Positions 45,432-52,990 of a DNA stretch of 52,990 bases are shown here, piece by piece. Source of the stretch: Rhodospirillaceae bacterium (GTDB taxonomy: Bacteria; Pseudomonadota; Alphaproteobacteria; UBA8366); the NCBI GenBank assembly GCA_002716125.1, contig PAZH01000042.1, positions 1 through 52,990 of the forward strand, in the 5' to 3' direction. Under the pieces are notes generated by a model. The model did not search any database. It was given only the letters and a program-made list of their open reading frames with translations, and was not told the origin of the DNA. Within the stretch, counting starts at the first letter, position 1. Each line of letters starts with the position of its first letter. The position numbers and the translations under genes are program-made.

Positions 45432-45483
45432 CCGGTGAAGCGCCGAGGCGCGCCAACGCCGCAACCGAAACCAAGAGGTCCGC

Positions 45484-46050
45484 ATGCCTTTGCCCAAACC
45501 CGCCCCGCGAGAGCACCTTCATACCCGCCAAATAGAATGCCGCGGTTACCGGCGCGATGACGGCCTGTGGGATATCGAGGGCACGTTAGTCGATACAAAG
45601 ACTTACGGGTTCTTTAGTCATGCGCGCGGCGACGTCGAACCGGGTCAGCCGGTGCATAACATGTCCATTCGCTTGACCATCGACGATGATTTGGTCATCC
45701 ACGAGGCGGTCGGCTGCATGGACCATACGCCCTACCCGATCTGCGGCAATGCAGCCTTTACGGTCGATGAGCTGAAAGGGTTGAAGATCGGTCCAAATTG
45801 GACTCGCCGTGCGCATAAAATAATGGGTGGTCGCCGTGGTTGTACCCATCTTTTCGAATTATTGCGGCCGATTGCGACCACATGTTTTCAGACAATGTCG
45901 GGCTCCCGATTCCGGGAAGATAAGGAACACCGAACCAAACCGGCCAAGGTTGGCAAACGGCCGTTTTTCATCGATTCCTGTCATGCCTTGGCCGCGGACG
46001 GCGATATCGTCAAAACTTTCTGGCCGGAATTCTACGAAGAACGAAATTAA
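45484..46050 (+). CDS. DUF2889 protein
   Basis: A 188-residue protein of the DUF2889 family, function unknown. RQIECRGYRRDDGLWDIEGTLVDTK near the N-terminus, VHNMSIRLTIDDDLVI, and RRGCTHLFELLRPIATTCFQTM (in pieces) are characteristic. GCTHL and the cysteine-bearing ends suggest metal binding, but that is conjecture. AGAGG precedes the ATG. It stands alone between the CorC-type and J-domain genes. Confidence 0.85.
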   Translation: MPLPKPAPREHLHTRQIECRGYRRDDGLWDIEGTLVDTKTYGFFSHARGDVEPGQPVHNMSIRLTIDDDLVIHEAVGCMDHTPYPICGNAAFTVDELKGLKIGPNWTRRAHKIMGGRRGCTHLFELLRPIATTCFQTMSGSRFREDKEHRTKPAKVGKRPFFIDSCHALAADGDIVKTFWPEFYEERN

Positions 46051-46107
46051 TTCGTAAAAACAATACCTTATCGATATTTATTTTGGTGTGAATTTATAGG
46101 CTCTCGC

Positions 46108-46135
46108 TTGCTTCGAAGCGGTGCGCGGCTATTAT
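46108..46135 (+). promoter_or_regulatory. promoter of the J-domain/cobST genes, probably giving a leaderless mRNA
   Basis: TTGCTT (46108-46113), 16-bp spacer and TATTAT (46130-46135). Seven bases separate the -10 from the ATG at 46143, so transcription would start at or next to the start codon. No ribosome-binding site is present upstream. The -35 overlaps the palindrome GCTTCGAAGC. Confidence 0.5.
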
Positions 46136-46142
46136 TTATGCC

Positions 46143-46727
46143 ATGAGACGTGGGACGGATAAATTCAAGCCGACGGTGTCTTTCGGCGCGACCGGATTTC
46201 GCGAATGCGACCATCCGGACTGTCGCGCGCCGGCCGAATACCGTGCGCCGAAATCGCGTGATCGTCTCGATGAATACTATTGGTTCTGCCTGGAGCACGT
46301 CCGGGAATACAACAAGTCCTGGAATTTCTGTGACGGCATGAACGAAGAGCAGATCGAAAGTGAAATTCGCGAAGATACGGTTTGGCGGCGCCCGACGTGG
46401 CCATTGGGCAGCGGCGAGAACGAGAAGCGCTGGCGCTTCGTGAGAGAGGGCGATTACGCGGACGGTTTCGGCGCCTTCCAGGGTGATTCCGGGCCGGAGA
46501 ACGAGACTTACAGCTCGCATAAGCCGCCACCCGACTCGCCGGAAGCACGCGCTTTTCGAATCCTGGGTCTTGACCCTACCGCATCCTTGAGCGAATTAAA
46601 GGCTAGGTACAAAGAACTCGTCAAAACCCATCATCCAGACAGGAATGGCGGCGACAAGGTCGCCGAAGAAAGGCTGAAGGATATCAACGACGCGTATTCC
46701 ACGCTGCGGAAGACCGTCACCGCGTAA
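46143..46727 (+). CDS. J-domain (DnaJ-like) protein
   Basis: A 194-residue co-chaperone. The C-terminal J domain (about 136-192) has HPD at 164-166 (KTHHPDRNG) and starts with RILGLDPTASLSELKARYK. The N-terminal part has a possible zinc site (C22, H24, C27, then FCLEH at 48-52), and RLDEYYWFCLEHVREYNKSWN is conserved in alphaproteobacterial members. This gene regularly precedes cobS and may assist assembly of the AAA+ chelatase motor; that is inference from position. No ribosome site precedes the ATG. Confidence 0.9.
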   Translation: MRRGTDKFKPTVSFGATGFRECDHPDCRAPAEYRAPKSRDRLDEYYWFCLEHVREYNKSWNFCDGMNEEQIESEIREDTVWRRPTWPLGSGENEKRWRFVREGDYADGFGAFQGDSGPENETYSSHKPPPDSPEARAFRILGLDPTASLSELKARYKELVKTHHPDRNGGDKVAEERLKDINDAYSTLRKTVTA

Positions 46728-46763
46728 TTTTGCGCGGACATCATCGCAAATCGGAACGGATTT

Positions 46764-47765
46764 ATGAGCACTGATACTGAAGAGCGCGTGAAGGCGCATC
46801 CGCTGGATGCGCCAGATACAGAAGTTTCCGTACGGGAGACTTTCGGATTGGATTCGGACATCAAGGTCCCGGCTTTCTCCGAAGGGTCGGACTACGTCCC
46901 GGATATCGACGATACCTACCTGTTTGATCATGACACGACGATGGCGATCCTCGCTGGGTTTTCGCACAACCGCCGCGTCTTGATCCAAGGGTATCACGGC
47001 ACGGGTAAATCGACCCACGTCGAGCAAGTCGCCGCCCGCCTGAACTGGCCGTGCGTGCGCGTCAATCTGGACAGTCATATCAGCCGTATCGATTTAATCG
47101 GCAAGGATGCGATCGTCCTCAAGGACGGCAAGCAGGTGACGGAATTCCGCGAAGGTATTTTGCCCTGGGCACTGCAACAGCCCTGCGCGCTTTGTTTCGA
47201 CGAATACGATGCGGGCCGCCCGGATGTGATGTTCGTGATCCAGCGGATTTTGGAAGTCGAAGGCAAGATGACCCTGCTCGATCAAAGCAAGGTCATTCGC
47301 TCGCACAAGTTCTTCCGTCTCTTCGCGACGGCCAACACGATCGGGCTTGGCGATACGACCGGGCTCTATCACGGCACCCAGCAGATCAACCAAGGCCAGA
47401 TGGACCGTTGGAACATCGTTACCAGCCTGAACTATCTGCCGCATGACGACGAGAAGGAGATCATTGTCGCCAAGGTACCGAATTGGAATAACGACGATGG
47501 CCGCAAGACTATCGAAGCCATGGTCGCCTGCGCGGACCTGTCGCGTTCCGGTTTCATCAATGGTGATATTTCGACCGTTATGTCGCCGCGGACCGTGTTG
47601 ACCTGGGCCGAGAATGCCGAAATCTTCGACGATGTCGCATTCGCCTTCCGGTGCACGTTCTTGAACAAGTGCGATGAGACGGAACGGCCGATCGTCGCGG
47701 AATACTACCAGCGTTGTTTCGGGGCCGAATTGCCCGAGACCGGCGTGCAGGTACAAATAACCTGA
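46764..47765 (+). CDS. cobS: cobaltochelatase subunit CobS
   Basis: AAA+ ATPase subunit of the aerobic cobaltochelatase, which with CobT and CobN inserts Co2+ into hydrogenobyrinic acid a,c-diamide. 333 residues, with Walker A at 76-84 (GYHGTGKST), Walker B at 143-149 (LCFDEYD), sensor-1 [10 protein letters not shown] and [10 protein letters not shown] near the end. [20 protein letters not shown] is a CobS signature. cobT follows after 10 bases. cobN is not in the window, and I see no cobalamin riboswitch upstream. Confidence 0.96.
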   Translation: MSTDTEERVKAHPLDAPDTEVSVRETFGLDSDIKVPAFSEGSDYVPDIDDTYLFDHDTTMAILAGFSHNRRVLIQGYHGTGKSTHVEQVAARLNWPCVRVNLDSHISRIDLIGKDAIVLKDGKQVTEFREGILPWALQQPCALCFDEYDAGRPDVMFVIQRILEVEGKMTLLDQSKVIRSHKFFRLFATANTIGLGDTTGLYHGTQQINQGQMDRWNIVTSLNYLPHDDEKEIIVAKVPNWNNDDGRKTIEAMVACADLSRSGFINGDISTVMSPRTVLTWAENAEIFDDVAFAFRCTFLNKCDETERPIVAEYYQRCFGAELPETGVQVQIT

Positions 47766-47775
47766 GGAGCCGCCC

Positions 47776-49638
47776 GTGAGCGACGACCTGTCGCCAGTCG
47801 AACAGTTCAAGCAGGCGACGTCTGCGACCTTGCGCTCCATCGCGGAGCGTGACGATATCGACGTCGCCTTTTCGAACGAACCTTCCGGCATCACCGGGAC
47901 ACGCGCTCGCGTGCCCTTTCCGAGCCGCGACCTACCGCCCGACGAGGTGTCGCAGGTGCGTGGCGAAGCGGACGGCATAGCACTCCGTCTTCGTTATCAC
48001 GACGCGGCGACCCACGCGCGCAATATGCCGACAGGCGATGTGGCGCCCTTGATGTTCGAAGCGCTGGAACAGGCCCGCGTTGAAGCGATCGGCGCGCGGC
48101 GCATGGTCGGTTTGTCGGAGAATCTCGCCTCTGCCATGGAAACCCGGTACCGCCAGCAAGGGCTCCATCGGGTGAAGGAACGCACCGAAGCGACGCTGCC
48201 CGAAGCCGTTCGCCTCTTGGCGCGCGAGCAATTGACCGGCGCGCCGCCGCCGCCGTCCGGTCAAGCGGTATACGACCATTGGAAGCCGATCCTGGAAGGA
48301 AAGATCGGCCATGCGTTGGAGAAACTCGAATCGCGTATAGGGGACCAACAATCCTACGGTGAAGCGGTTCGGGACCTCTTGTCCGATCTCGATATCGATC
48401 TTGGCGCCGATTCCAATTCGGAAGAGATGGACGGCAGCGACGAGGAAGGCGACAACGCGGATTCGCAGCCCGATCAGGATGAGGAAGGCGGCGAGCTTTC
48501 CGGCGAAGGCGAGGCCATGTCCGAAGCCATGATGGGCGAGGCCGGCGAAGACGATATGGGCGATTCGGTGCCCGACGACCAACTGGGCGAGACCATGCCG
48601 ATGACCGGCAGCGAGGAACCGGGCGATCCCGGCACCCCGTGGCGGCCGGAAAACGACCTCTCGAATATCCCGAAAGAACCCTTCTATAAGGCGTATACCG
48701 AACAGTTCGACGAGGTGGTGCCGGCGGAGACGCTGTGCGACGCTGAAGAGCTCGGACGCCTGCGCCAATTGTTGGACCAGCAACTCGTCAGCCTCCAAGG
48801 TTTGATCGGCAAACTGGCGAATCGGCTGCAACGGCGCTTGATGGCGCAGCAGATGCGGTCTTGGGAATTCAATCTCGAGGAAGGGCTCCTCGATACGAGC
48901 CGTCTCGATCGCGTCGTGATCAACCCGCTTCACGCGCTGTCCTTCAAAGAAGAGAAGGACATGGAGTTCCGCGATACCGTGGTTAGCCTGCTGATCGACA
49001 ACTCGGGCTCCATGCGGGGCCGGCCGATCAGTATCGCTGCGATGAGCGCCGATATCTTGGCGCGGACGCTGGAACGGTGTGCCGTGAAGGTGGAAATCCT
49101 GGGCTTCACGACGCGGGCTTGGAAGGGCGGTCAGTCGCGGGAGCGCTGGATCGCCGATGGGAAAGCGACCAACCCCGGGCGCCTCAACGATCTCCGGCAT
49201 ATCGTCTATAAATCTGCCGATGCGCCGTGGCGGCGTGCACGCAAGAACCTGGGCCTGATGTTGCGCGAAGGGTTGCTGAAAGAGAATATCGACGGCGAGG
49301 CCTTGCTCTGGGCGCATAATCGAATTGTTACCCGCCCCGAGGAACGGCGAATCTTGATGGTGATTTCCGACGGCGCACCGGTCGACGATTCGACTCTTTC
49401 GGTCAATCCCGGGAACTATCTTGAGCGGCACTTGCGGGACGTCATCGATTATATCGAAACGCGTTCGCCGGTTGAGCTCGTCGCGATCGGTATCGGTCAC
49501 GACGTGACGCGTTACTATCGGCGCGCGGTCACAATCGTCGATGTCGATCAGCTCGGCGGTACCATGATGGACCAGCTGAGCGATCTTTTTGAAGAAGAGA
49601 CGATGGTCGTCAGCCGCCGAAAACGGCGCGCAAGTTAA
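47776..49638 (+). CDS. cobT: cobaltochelatase subunit CobT
   Basis: The 620-residue partner of CobS. The N-terminal helical part includes [17 protein letters not shown]. An acidic linker (about 215-295, rich in Glu/Asp/Gly) follows. The C-terminal von Willebrand A domain carries the MIDAS motif DNSGS (about residues 407-411, in [11 protein letters not shown]) and late [14 protein letters not shown] 47776 is preceded by GAGGAG seven bases upstream. Confidence 0.96.
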   Translation: MSDDLSPVEQFKQATSATLRSIAERDDIDVAFSNEPSGITGTRARVPFPSRDLPPDEVSQVRGEADGIALRLRYHDAATHARNMPTGDVAPLMFEALEQARVEAIGARRMVGLSENLASAMETRYRQQGLHRVKERTEATLPEAVRLLAREQLTGAPPPPSGQAVYDHWKPILEGKIGHALEKLESRIGDQQSYGEAVRDLLSDLDIDLGADSNSEEMDGSDEEGDNADSQPDQDEEGGELSGEGEAMSEAMMGEAGEDDMGDSVPDDQLGETMPMTGSEEPGDPGTPWRPENDLSNIPKEPFYKAYTEQFDEVVPAETLCDAEELGRLRQLLDQQLVSLQGLIGKLANRLQRRLMAQQMRSWEFNLEEGLLDTSRLDRVVINPLHALSFKEEKDMEFRDTVVSLLIDNSGSMRGRPISIAAMSADILARTLERCAVKVEILGFTTRAWKGGQSRERWIADGKATNPGRLNDLRHIVYKSADAPWRRARKNLGLMLREGLLKENIDGEALLWAHNRIVTRPEERRILMVISDGAPVDDSTLSVNPGNYLERHLRDVIDYIETRSPVELVAIGIGHDVTRYYRRAVTIVDVDQLGGTMMDQLSDLFEEETMVVSRRKRRAS

Positions 49639-49666
49639 CCCGCTTCGCCATGTAAGCGTATTCTTT

Positions 49667-50518
49667 ATGACACGACCGCCGCGTTCCGATCGTTTAGGTA
49701 CAACTCTAAGCTTTCTGAGGCCGGGCCTGTCTCGCAATTTTGCTGTCTTGTTTGTGGCCTGTCTCTTCGTGTTTACGGGAGAGGCCCGGTCGCAAAGTGA
49801 ATTTTCGATCCAAGAAGTTCACGAAGGCCTTCGGCTTGGCGCGGTCGCGCCCAGGCCGGATGCGAAGTTCGATATCGAACTCTTGCCGGCACGTCCCGCC
49901 ATCGACCGCATCAAGAAGGCGATCGATCTTCTATACCGCCGGTCACCGTTCAGCGCACAAGCCATCAAAACGCTTCAAAGCGCGGGCGAAGTATACGTCA
50001 TATACGATCCGCATTTTCCAAAGAGCCGGCTTTCCGGTCTGACCATCGCGGCCTTTTTCCCGGACTACTATCAGCACGACGGCCCGTCGAAGAAGTTCGT
50101 CACCGTGGTCGGCCGCTACGGGGCGAAATGGCCGGCCCGCGAACTGGCAGCCGTTTTGGCGCACGAGCTGGTCGGTCACGGCATGCAGCAATACAGAGGA
50201 CGTATGGAGCACGTCCGGACGATTGATCTGGAATGCGAGGCCTATCTATATGAGGAACAAGCCTACCAGGATTTAGGCCTCGATAAGCGCAGCGGCGAGA
50301 TGATCAAGTTTCGCCAGGCTTTGGAAGACTATTGGTGCAAGTCTTTTCGCGCCGATATCGCCTGGCGGGACAAATCGAAGATGGCGTTATGGGAACGTCT
50401 TAATCCCGATGTGCCGGGCATTCTGAAGCTATATCTCGGTTATATCGACCGTCTGCGAAAGTCCGGCGAAGCGAAACGCGCGATCGAGCTTGAAAATCGC
50501 AGGCGCGAGAAGCGCTGA
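49667..50518 (+). CDS. membrane-anchored or exported zincin-like protein of unknown function
   Basis: A 283-residue protein with a hydrophobic segment (about 24-40, ending GEARSQ), so exported or anchored. HELVGH at 166-171 is a perfect HExxH zinc motif. About 20 residues later, LECEAYLYEE offers E191 as a third ligand, the gluzincin pattern. VLAHELVGHGMQQYRGRM is the best landmark. Such proteins are putative metallopeptidases. ATG 49667 is 28 bases after cobT; an open frame further upstream overlaps cobT and is not used. The substrate is unknown. Confidence 0.72.
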   Translation: MTRPPRSDRLGTTLSFLRPGLSRNFAVLFVACLFVFTGEARSQSEFSIQEVHEGLRLGAVAPRPDAKFDIELLPARPAIDRIKKAIDLLYRRSPFSAQAIKTLQSAGEVYVIYDPHFPKSRLSGLTIAAFFPDYYQHDGPSKKFVTVVGRYGAKWPARELAAVLAHELVGHGMQQYRGRMEHVRTIDLECEAYLYEEQAYQDLGLDKRSGEMIKFRQALEDYWCKSFRADIAWRDKSKMALWERLNPDVPGILKLYLGYIDRLRKSGEAKRAIELENRRREKR

Positions 50519-51251
50519 CTAGGTTGGCCCGAGTTCCTCGCGCAAGAAAGCCAGCGTCCGTTTCCAAGCAAGTTTTGCGTCGGCGCCGTCGTAGTTGCTG
50601 CGGGTCGGGTTCGCGAAGGCGTGGCCGGCATGATACCAGTGGCTGATCGAACGTTTGCCCGCGCGTAGCATACCGAGCTCGAACAGTGTCACCATGTCCC
50701 GGTTGATCCACATGTCATGGGTCGCGAAATGACCCATGACGGGGCCTTTCAGATGCCGCAATTCGCCTGTTGGATGATTGACCCGGCCATAATAGACGAC
50801 CGTCGCATCGACGGGCTCCACGGTCGCGGCGCTGAGCGCCTATCCGCCGCCGAAGCACCATCCGAGCGTGGCGATCCGGCCGTTCGAGTCCGGGTGCGCT
50901 TTGAGCCATCGCAACCATTTCTTAGATAGTTCCAATGTCTCCGTTCGGCCGACGCGGCCCATCAAACGTTTGGCGTCGTTGCGGGTGGTTGCGACCCGGC
51001 CGTCCATCAAATCGACGGCGAGCGCAAGGAATCCCTCTTGCGCGAGCTCGCGGGCGACGGTCTTGATTTGATCGTTCAAGCCCCACCATTCATGCACCAG
51101 CATGACCGCGGCCGCCCGATAACGTCAGGGTGTGGCGCTCCAGTTCGGCGGCCGCGGCCCGGGCGAGCGTCGGGTCGGCCAATAAGGTACTGAGCGGAAT
51201 GCCGGTCAGACCGGCTCCGAGCCCCTTGAGAATTTTTCGTCGTGCATACAT
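50519..51251 (-). pseudogene. dienelactone hydrolase family gene with frameshift and in-frame amber stop
   Basis: Three pieces on the minus strand align end to end with one dienelactone hydrolase. From ATG 51251 a Tat-like signal (MYARRKILKGLGAGLTGIPL) leads into ERHTLTLSG. The frame then shifts by one around 51104-51122 (G/C-rich run) and continues as AAVMLVHEWWGLNDQI to GWCFGGG. There TAG at 50840-50842 interrupts, and the same frame goes on with ALSAATVEPVDA to the end. The catalytic cysteine (GWCFGG) and histidine (WYHAGHAF) survive. The residue at the TAG is often Trp or another large residue in relatives; TGG to TAG is one base. Two independent lesions argue for a decayed gene rather than a read error or recoding. 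Confidence 0.85.
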
Positions 51252-51297
51252 CGGCGTTACCGTCTTGTGACGACAGCATGCGCGTCGCAAGCGTAAT

Positions 51298-51324
51298 CCG
51301 CCAATAAAATCTGCCGTTTGGCGG
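51298..51324. terminator. inverted repeat just after secA
   Basis: CCGCCAA (51298-51304) and TTGGCGG (51318-51324) form a perfect 7-bp stem with a 13-nt loop directly beyond the secA stop codon. It lacks a T-run on the secA side, so termination is possible but weak. Confidence 0.4.
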
Positions 51325-51325
51325 T

Positions 51326-52990
51326 TTACGAGGCGCGCCCGTGGCAGTGTTTGTATTTCTTGCCAGACCCGCACGGGCAGGGGGCATTCCGCGGGACCTT
51401 GCCCCAGGTGCTTGGGTCATTCGGGTCAATGACCGCCGCCGCGGTCCGGGACTGAACGGGTGTTGCGACACCGTCGGTACCCGTTGCCGCCAAGGGTTCG
51501 TCTGCCATGGCGAAGGCCGGGTCCTCTCGCGACTCCTGCATCGACCGCTGTTCACGCTGGAACATCTCTTGTTCCGATTCGTCGAACGTCAGTTCGACAT
51601 GACTGAGGATTTCCGTCACCGAATTTCGCACGCGGCGCAGCATCTCTTCGAACATCTCGAAGGCTTCGCGCTTATACTCGTTCAGCGGATCGCGCTGCGC
51701 ATAGGCCCGCAACCCAATCCCCTGGCGTAGATGATCCAGCTGCAGCAGATGTTCTTTCCAGGAGTGATCCAGGATTTGCAGCAACAGGCTCTTCTCCGCC
51801 AAGCGCATGACCTCCGGTCCGTAATTCGCCGCTTTCTCGGCCATTCTCCGGTCCGAAAGATCGATCAGGCGTTCGAGAATCTCTTCGTCCGCGATCCCCT
51901 CTTCCTTTGCCCAATCGGCGACGGGTAAATCGAGGGAAAGCAGACGCAAACATTCTTCGTGTAAACCGTCGAGATCCCATTGCTCCGACATGGCGTCCGA
52001 TGGAATGCATTGCGCCACCATGTCCTCGATGACCTCGTGGCGCATATCGACGATGGTGTCGGCGACTTCTTCCGCCCGCATCAAATCCTTGCGCTGCTCG
52101 TAGATCACCTTGCGCTGATCGTTCATCACGTCGTCGAAACGCAAGAGCTGTTTGCGAATATCGAAGTTGCGCGCTTCGACTTTCTGTTGGGCCTTCTCCA
52201 ACGCCTTGTTGATCCAGGAGTGGACGATGGCCTCACCTTCTTCGAGGCCGAGCTTCTTCAGCATGCCGTCCATACGTTCGGAGCCGAAAATCCGCATCAG
52301 ATCGTCGTCGAGACTGAGGAAGAACTTCGAGGCGCCCGGATCGCCCTGACGGCCCGAGCGGCCGCGCAGCTGATTGTCGATCCGCCGGGACTCGTGACGT
52401 TCCGTGCCGAGGACATATAAGCCGCCCGACTGTTTCACGATTCCCCGTTTCTCCTCGATATCGGCGGTGATTTCCGCCGTCCGGCGTTCGATCTCAGCTT
52501 CATCCGTAACGCCTTCGAGCTCTCGCCAAAGACGCATTTCGAGATTGCCGCCTAATTGGATGTCCGTGCCGCGTCCCGCCATGTTGGTCGCGATCGTTAT
52601 CGCGCCCGGCATTCCGGCATCGGCGATGATATGCGCTTCCCGTTCGTGATGCCGCGCGTTCAGCACTTCGTGCTTCATCTTCCGTTTGGTCAGCAAGGCC
52701 GACAGTTCTTCCGACTTCTCGATACTGACCGTGCCGACCAGGACGGGCTGGCCCCGTTCGTGACACTCGGCGACTTGTTCGAGGATCGCGTTGTGCTTCT
52801 CGGTTTGTGTCCGGTAAATTTCGTCGTCTTCGTCCAACCGAATCATCGGCATGTTCGTCGGCATGTCGACGACTTCGAGACTATAAATCTCGGCGAATTC
52901 CGCGGCTTCCGTCATGGCGGTGCCCGTCATGCCGGCCAGTTTCGGGTAGAGGCGGAAATAGTTCTGGAAGGTGATCGAGGCGAGCGTCTG
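51326..52990 (-). CDS. secA: protein translocase subunit SecA (C-terminal part, runs off the window)
   Basis: The visible 554 residues are the C-terminal 60 % of the Sec translocase motor. From the edge they run: [51 protein letters not shown], the second nucleotide-binding fold with [43 protein letters not shown], then the helical scaffold with [16 protein letters not shown] and [26 protein letters not shown]. The chain ends in the zinc-binding [14 protein letters not shown], which contacts SecB. The N-terminal third lies beyond position 52990. Confidence 0.97.
   Translation of the reverse strand, partial: QTLASITFQNYFRLYPKLAGMTGTAMTEAAEFAEIYSLEVVDMPTNMPMIRLDEDDEIYRTQTEKHNAILEQVAECHERGQPVLVGTVSIEKSEELSALLTKRKMKHEVLNARHHEREAHIIADAGMPGAITIATNMAGRGTDIQLGGNLEMRLWRELEGVTDEAEIERRTAEITADIEEKRGIVKQSGGLYVLGTERHESRRIDNQLRGRSGRQGDPGASKFFLSLDDDLMRIFGSERMDGMLKKLGLEEGEAIVHSWINKALEKAQQKVEARNFDIRKQLLRFDDVMNDQRKVIYEQRKDLMRAEEVADTIVDMRHEVIEDMVAQCIPSDAMSEQWDLDGLHEECLRLLSLDLPVADWAKEEGIADEEILERLIDLSDRRMAEKAANYGPEVMRLAEKSLLLQILDHSWKEHLLQLDHLRQGIGLRAYAQRDPLNEYKREAFEMFEEMLRRVRNSVTEILSHVELTFDESEQEMFQREQRSMQESREDPAFAMADEPLAATGTDGVATPVQSRTAAAVIDPNDPSTWGKVPRNAPCPCGSGKKYKHCHGRAS

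Noticed and set aside
46051..46142. Cobalamin riboswitch before the J-domain/cobS genes
   Set aside because: Only 92 bp of intergenic sequence, no B12-box-like conserved core, and the likely promoter abuts the start codon.
47932..49737. 601-codon minus-strand open frame opposite cobT
   Set aside because: Shadow of a G+C-rich gene; cobT on the plus strand is unmistakable.
50840..50842. TAG in the dienelactone hydrolase as pyrrolysine or other recoding
   Set aside because: The same gene also carries a frameshift, and TAG recoding is not known in this kind of bacterium; decay is simpler.

Overview
The window is a dense stretch of about 53 kb from an alphaproteobacterial chromosome, roughly 60 % G+C by eye. 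I infer a Rhodospirillales-like organism, but the sequence does not fix the genus. The evidence is the FYDLN-acid gene divergent from aroA-cmk-rpsA-ihfB, the run lapA/pyrF/trpFBA/accD/folC, xerD beside accA, aroKB, and the aerobic cobaltochelatase pair cobS/cobT next to a J-domain gene. Genes are tightly packed with many 4-bp ATGA overlaps. No gene-free stretch exceeds about 240 bp. I saw no IS element, prophage, CRISPR array or rRNA.

Layout. 1-2 kb: tRNA-Ala(GGC), a PLP-dependent ornithine/lysine-type decarboxylase and the FYDLN-acid gene on the minus strand. 2-14 kb: a housekeeping block for shikimate, CMP kinase, ribosomal protein S1, IHF-beta, pyrimidine, tryptophan, acetyl-CoA carboxylase beta and folate. 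A sugar-epimerase-type gene sits inside it. 13.8-15.3 kb: a thiolase-fold protein that has lost both catalytic cysteines, paired with a DUF35 protein that has lost its zinc ribbon. Together they look like an acyl-CoA retro-aldolase pair.

15.5-16.2 kb holds the most striking gene. It is a peroxiredoxin-like protein whose redox CxxC motif is encoded as TGA-Pro-Tyr-Cys, with the reading frame open on both sides. A hairpin with the geometry of a bacterial SECIS element lies directly downstream. I annotate it as a selenoprotein; the usual gene callers would split it in two.

16.2-38.3 kb is a catabolic region of short alternating operons. It carries a TetR regulator; a LigA/LigB extradiol dioxygenase with an HpaB-type flavin hydroxylase; a Rieske oxygenase alpha/beta pair with a D-2-hydroxyacid dehydrogenase and an amine oxidase; a second, vicinal-oxygen-chelate extradiol dioxygenase with another amine oxidase and a TauD-type oxygenase; two class-V aminotransferases; an HpaI-type aldolase; two enoyl-CoA hydratases; a 2-hydroxychromene-2-carboxylate isomerase-like protein; a single chain of three fused Rid domains; and a nitronate monooxygenase. 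I infer one or more pathways that open nitrogen-bearing aromatic compounds by meta-cleavage. The substrate cannot be read from the sequence. A DUF2235 lipase with a LecA-like lectin tail sits in the middle of this region.

38-53 kb returns to core functions: accA, xerD, a small membrane protein overlapping a large exported protein, aroK-aroB, a CorC-type protein, a DUF2889 protein, J-domain/cobS/cobT, a secreted zincin-like protein, a dienelactone hydrolase pseudogene with two lesions, and the C-terminal part of secA running off the right edge.
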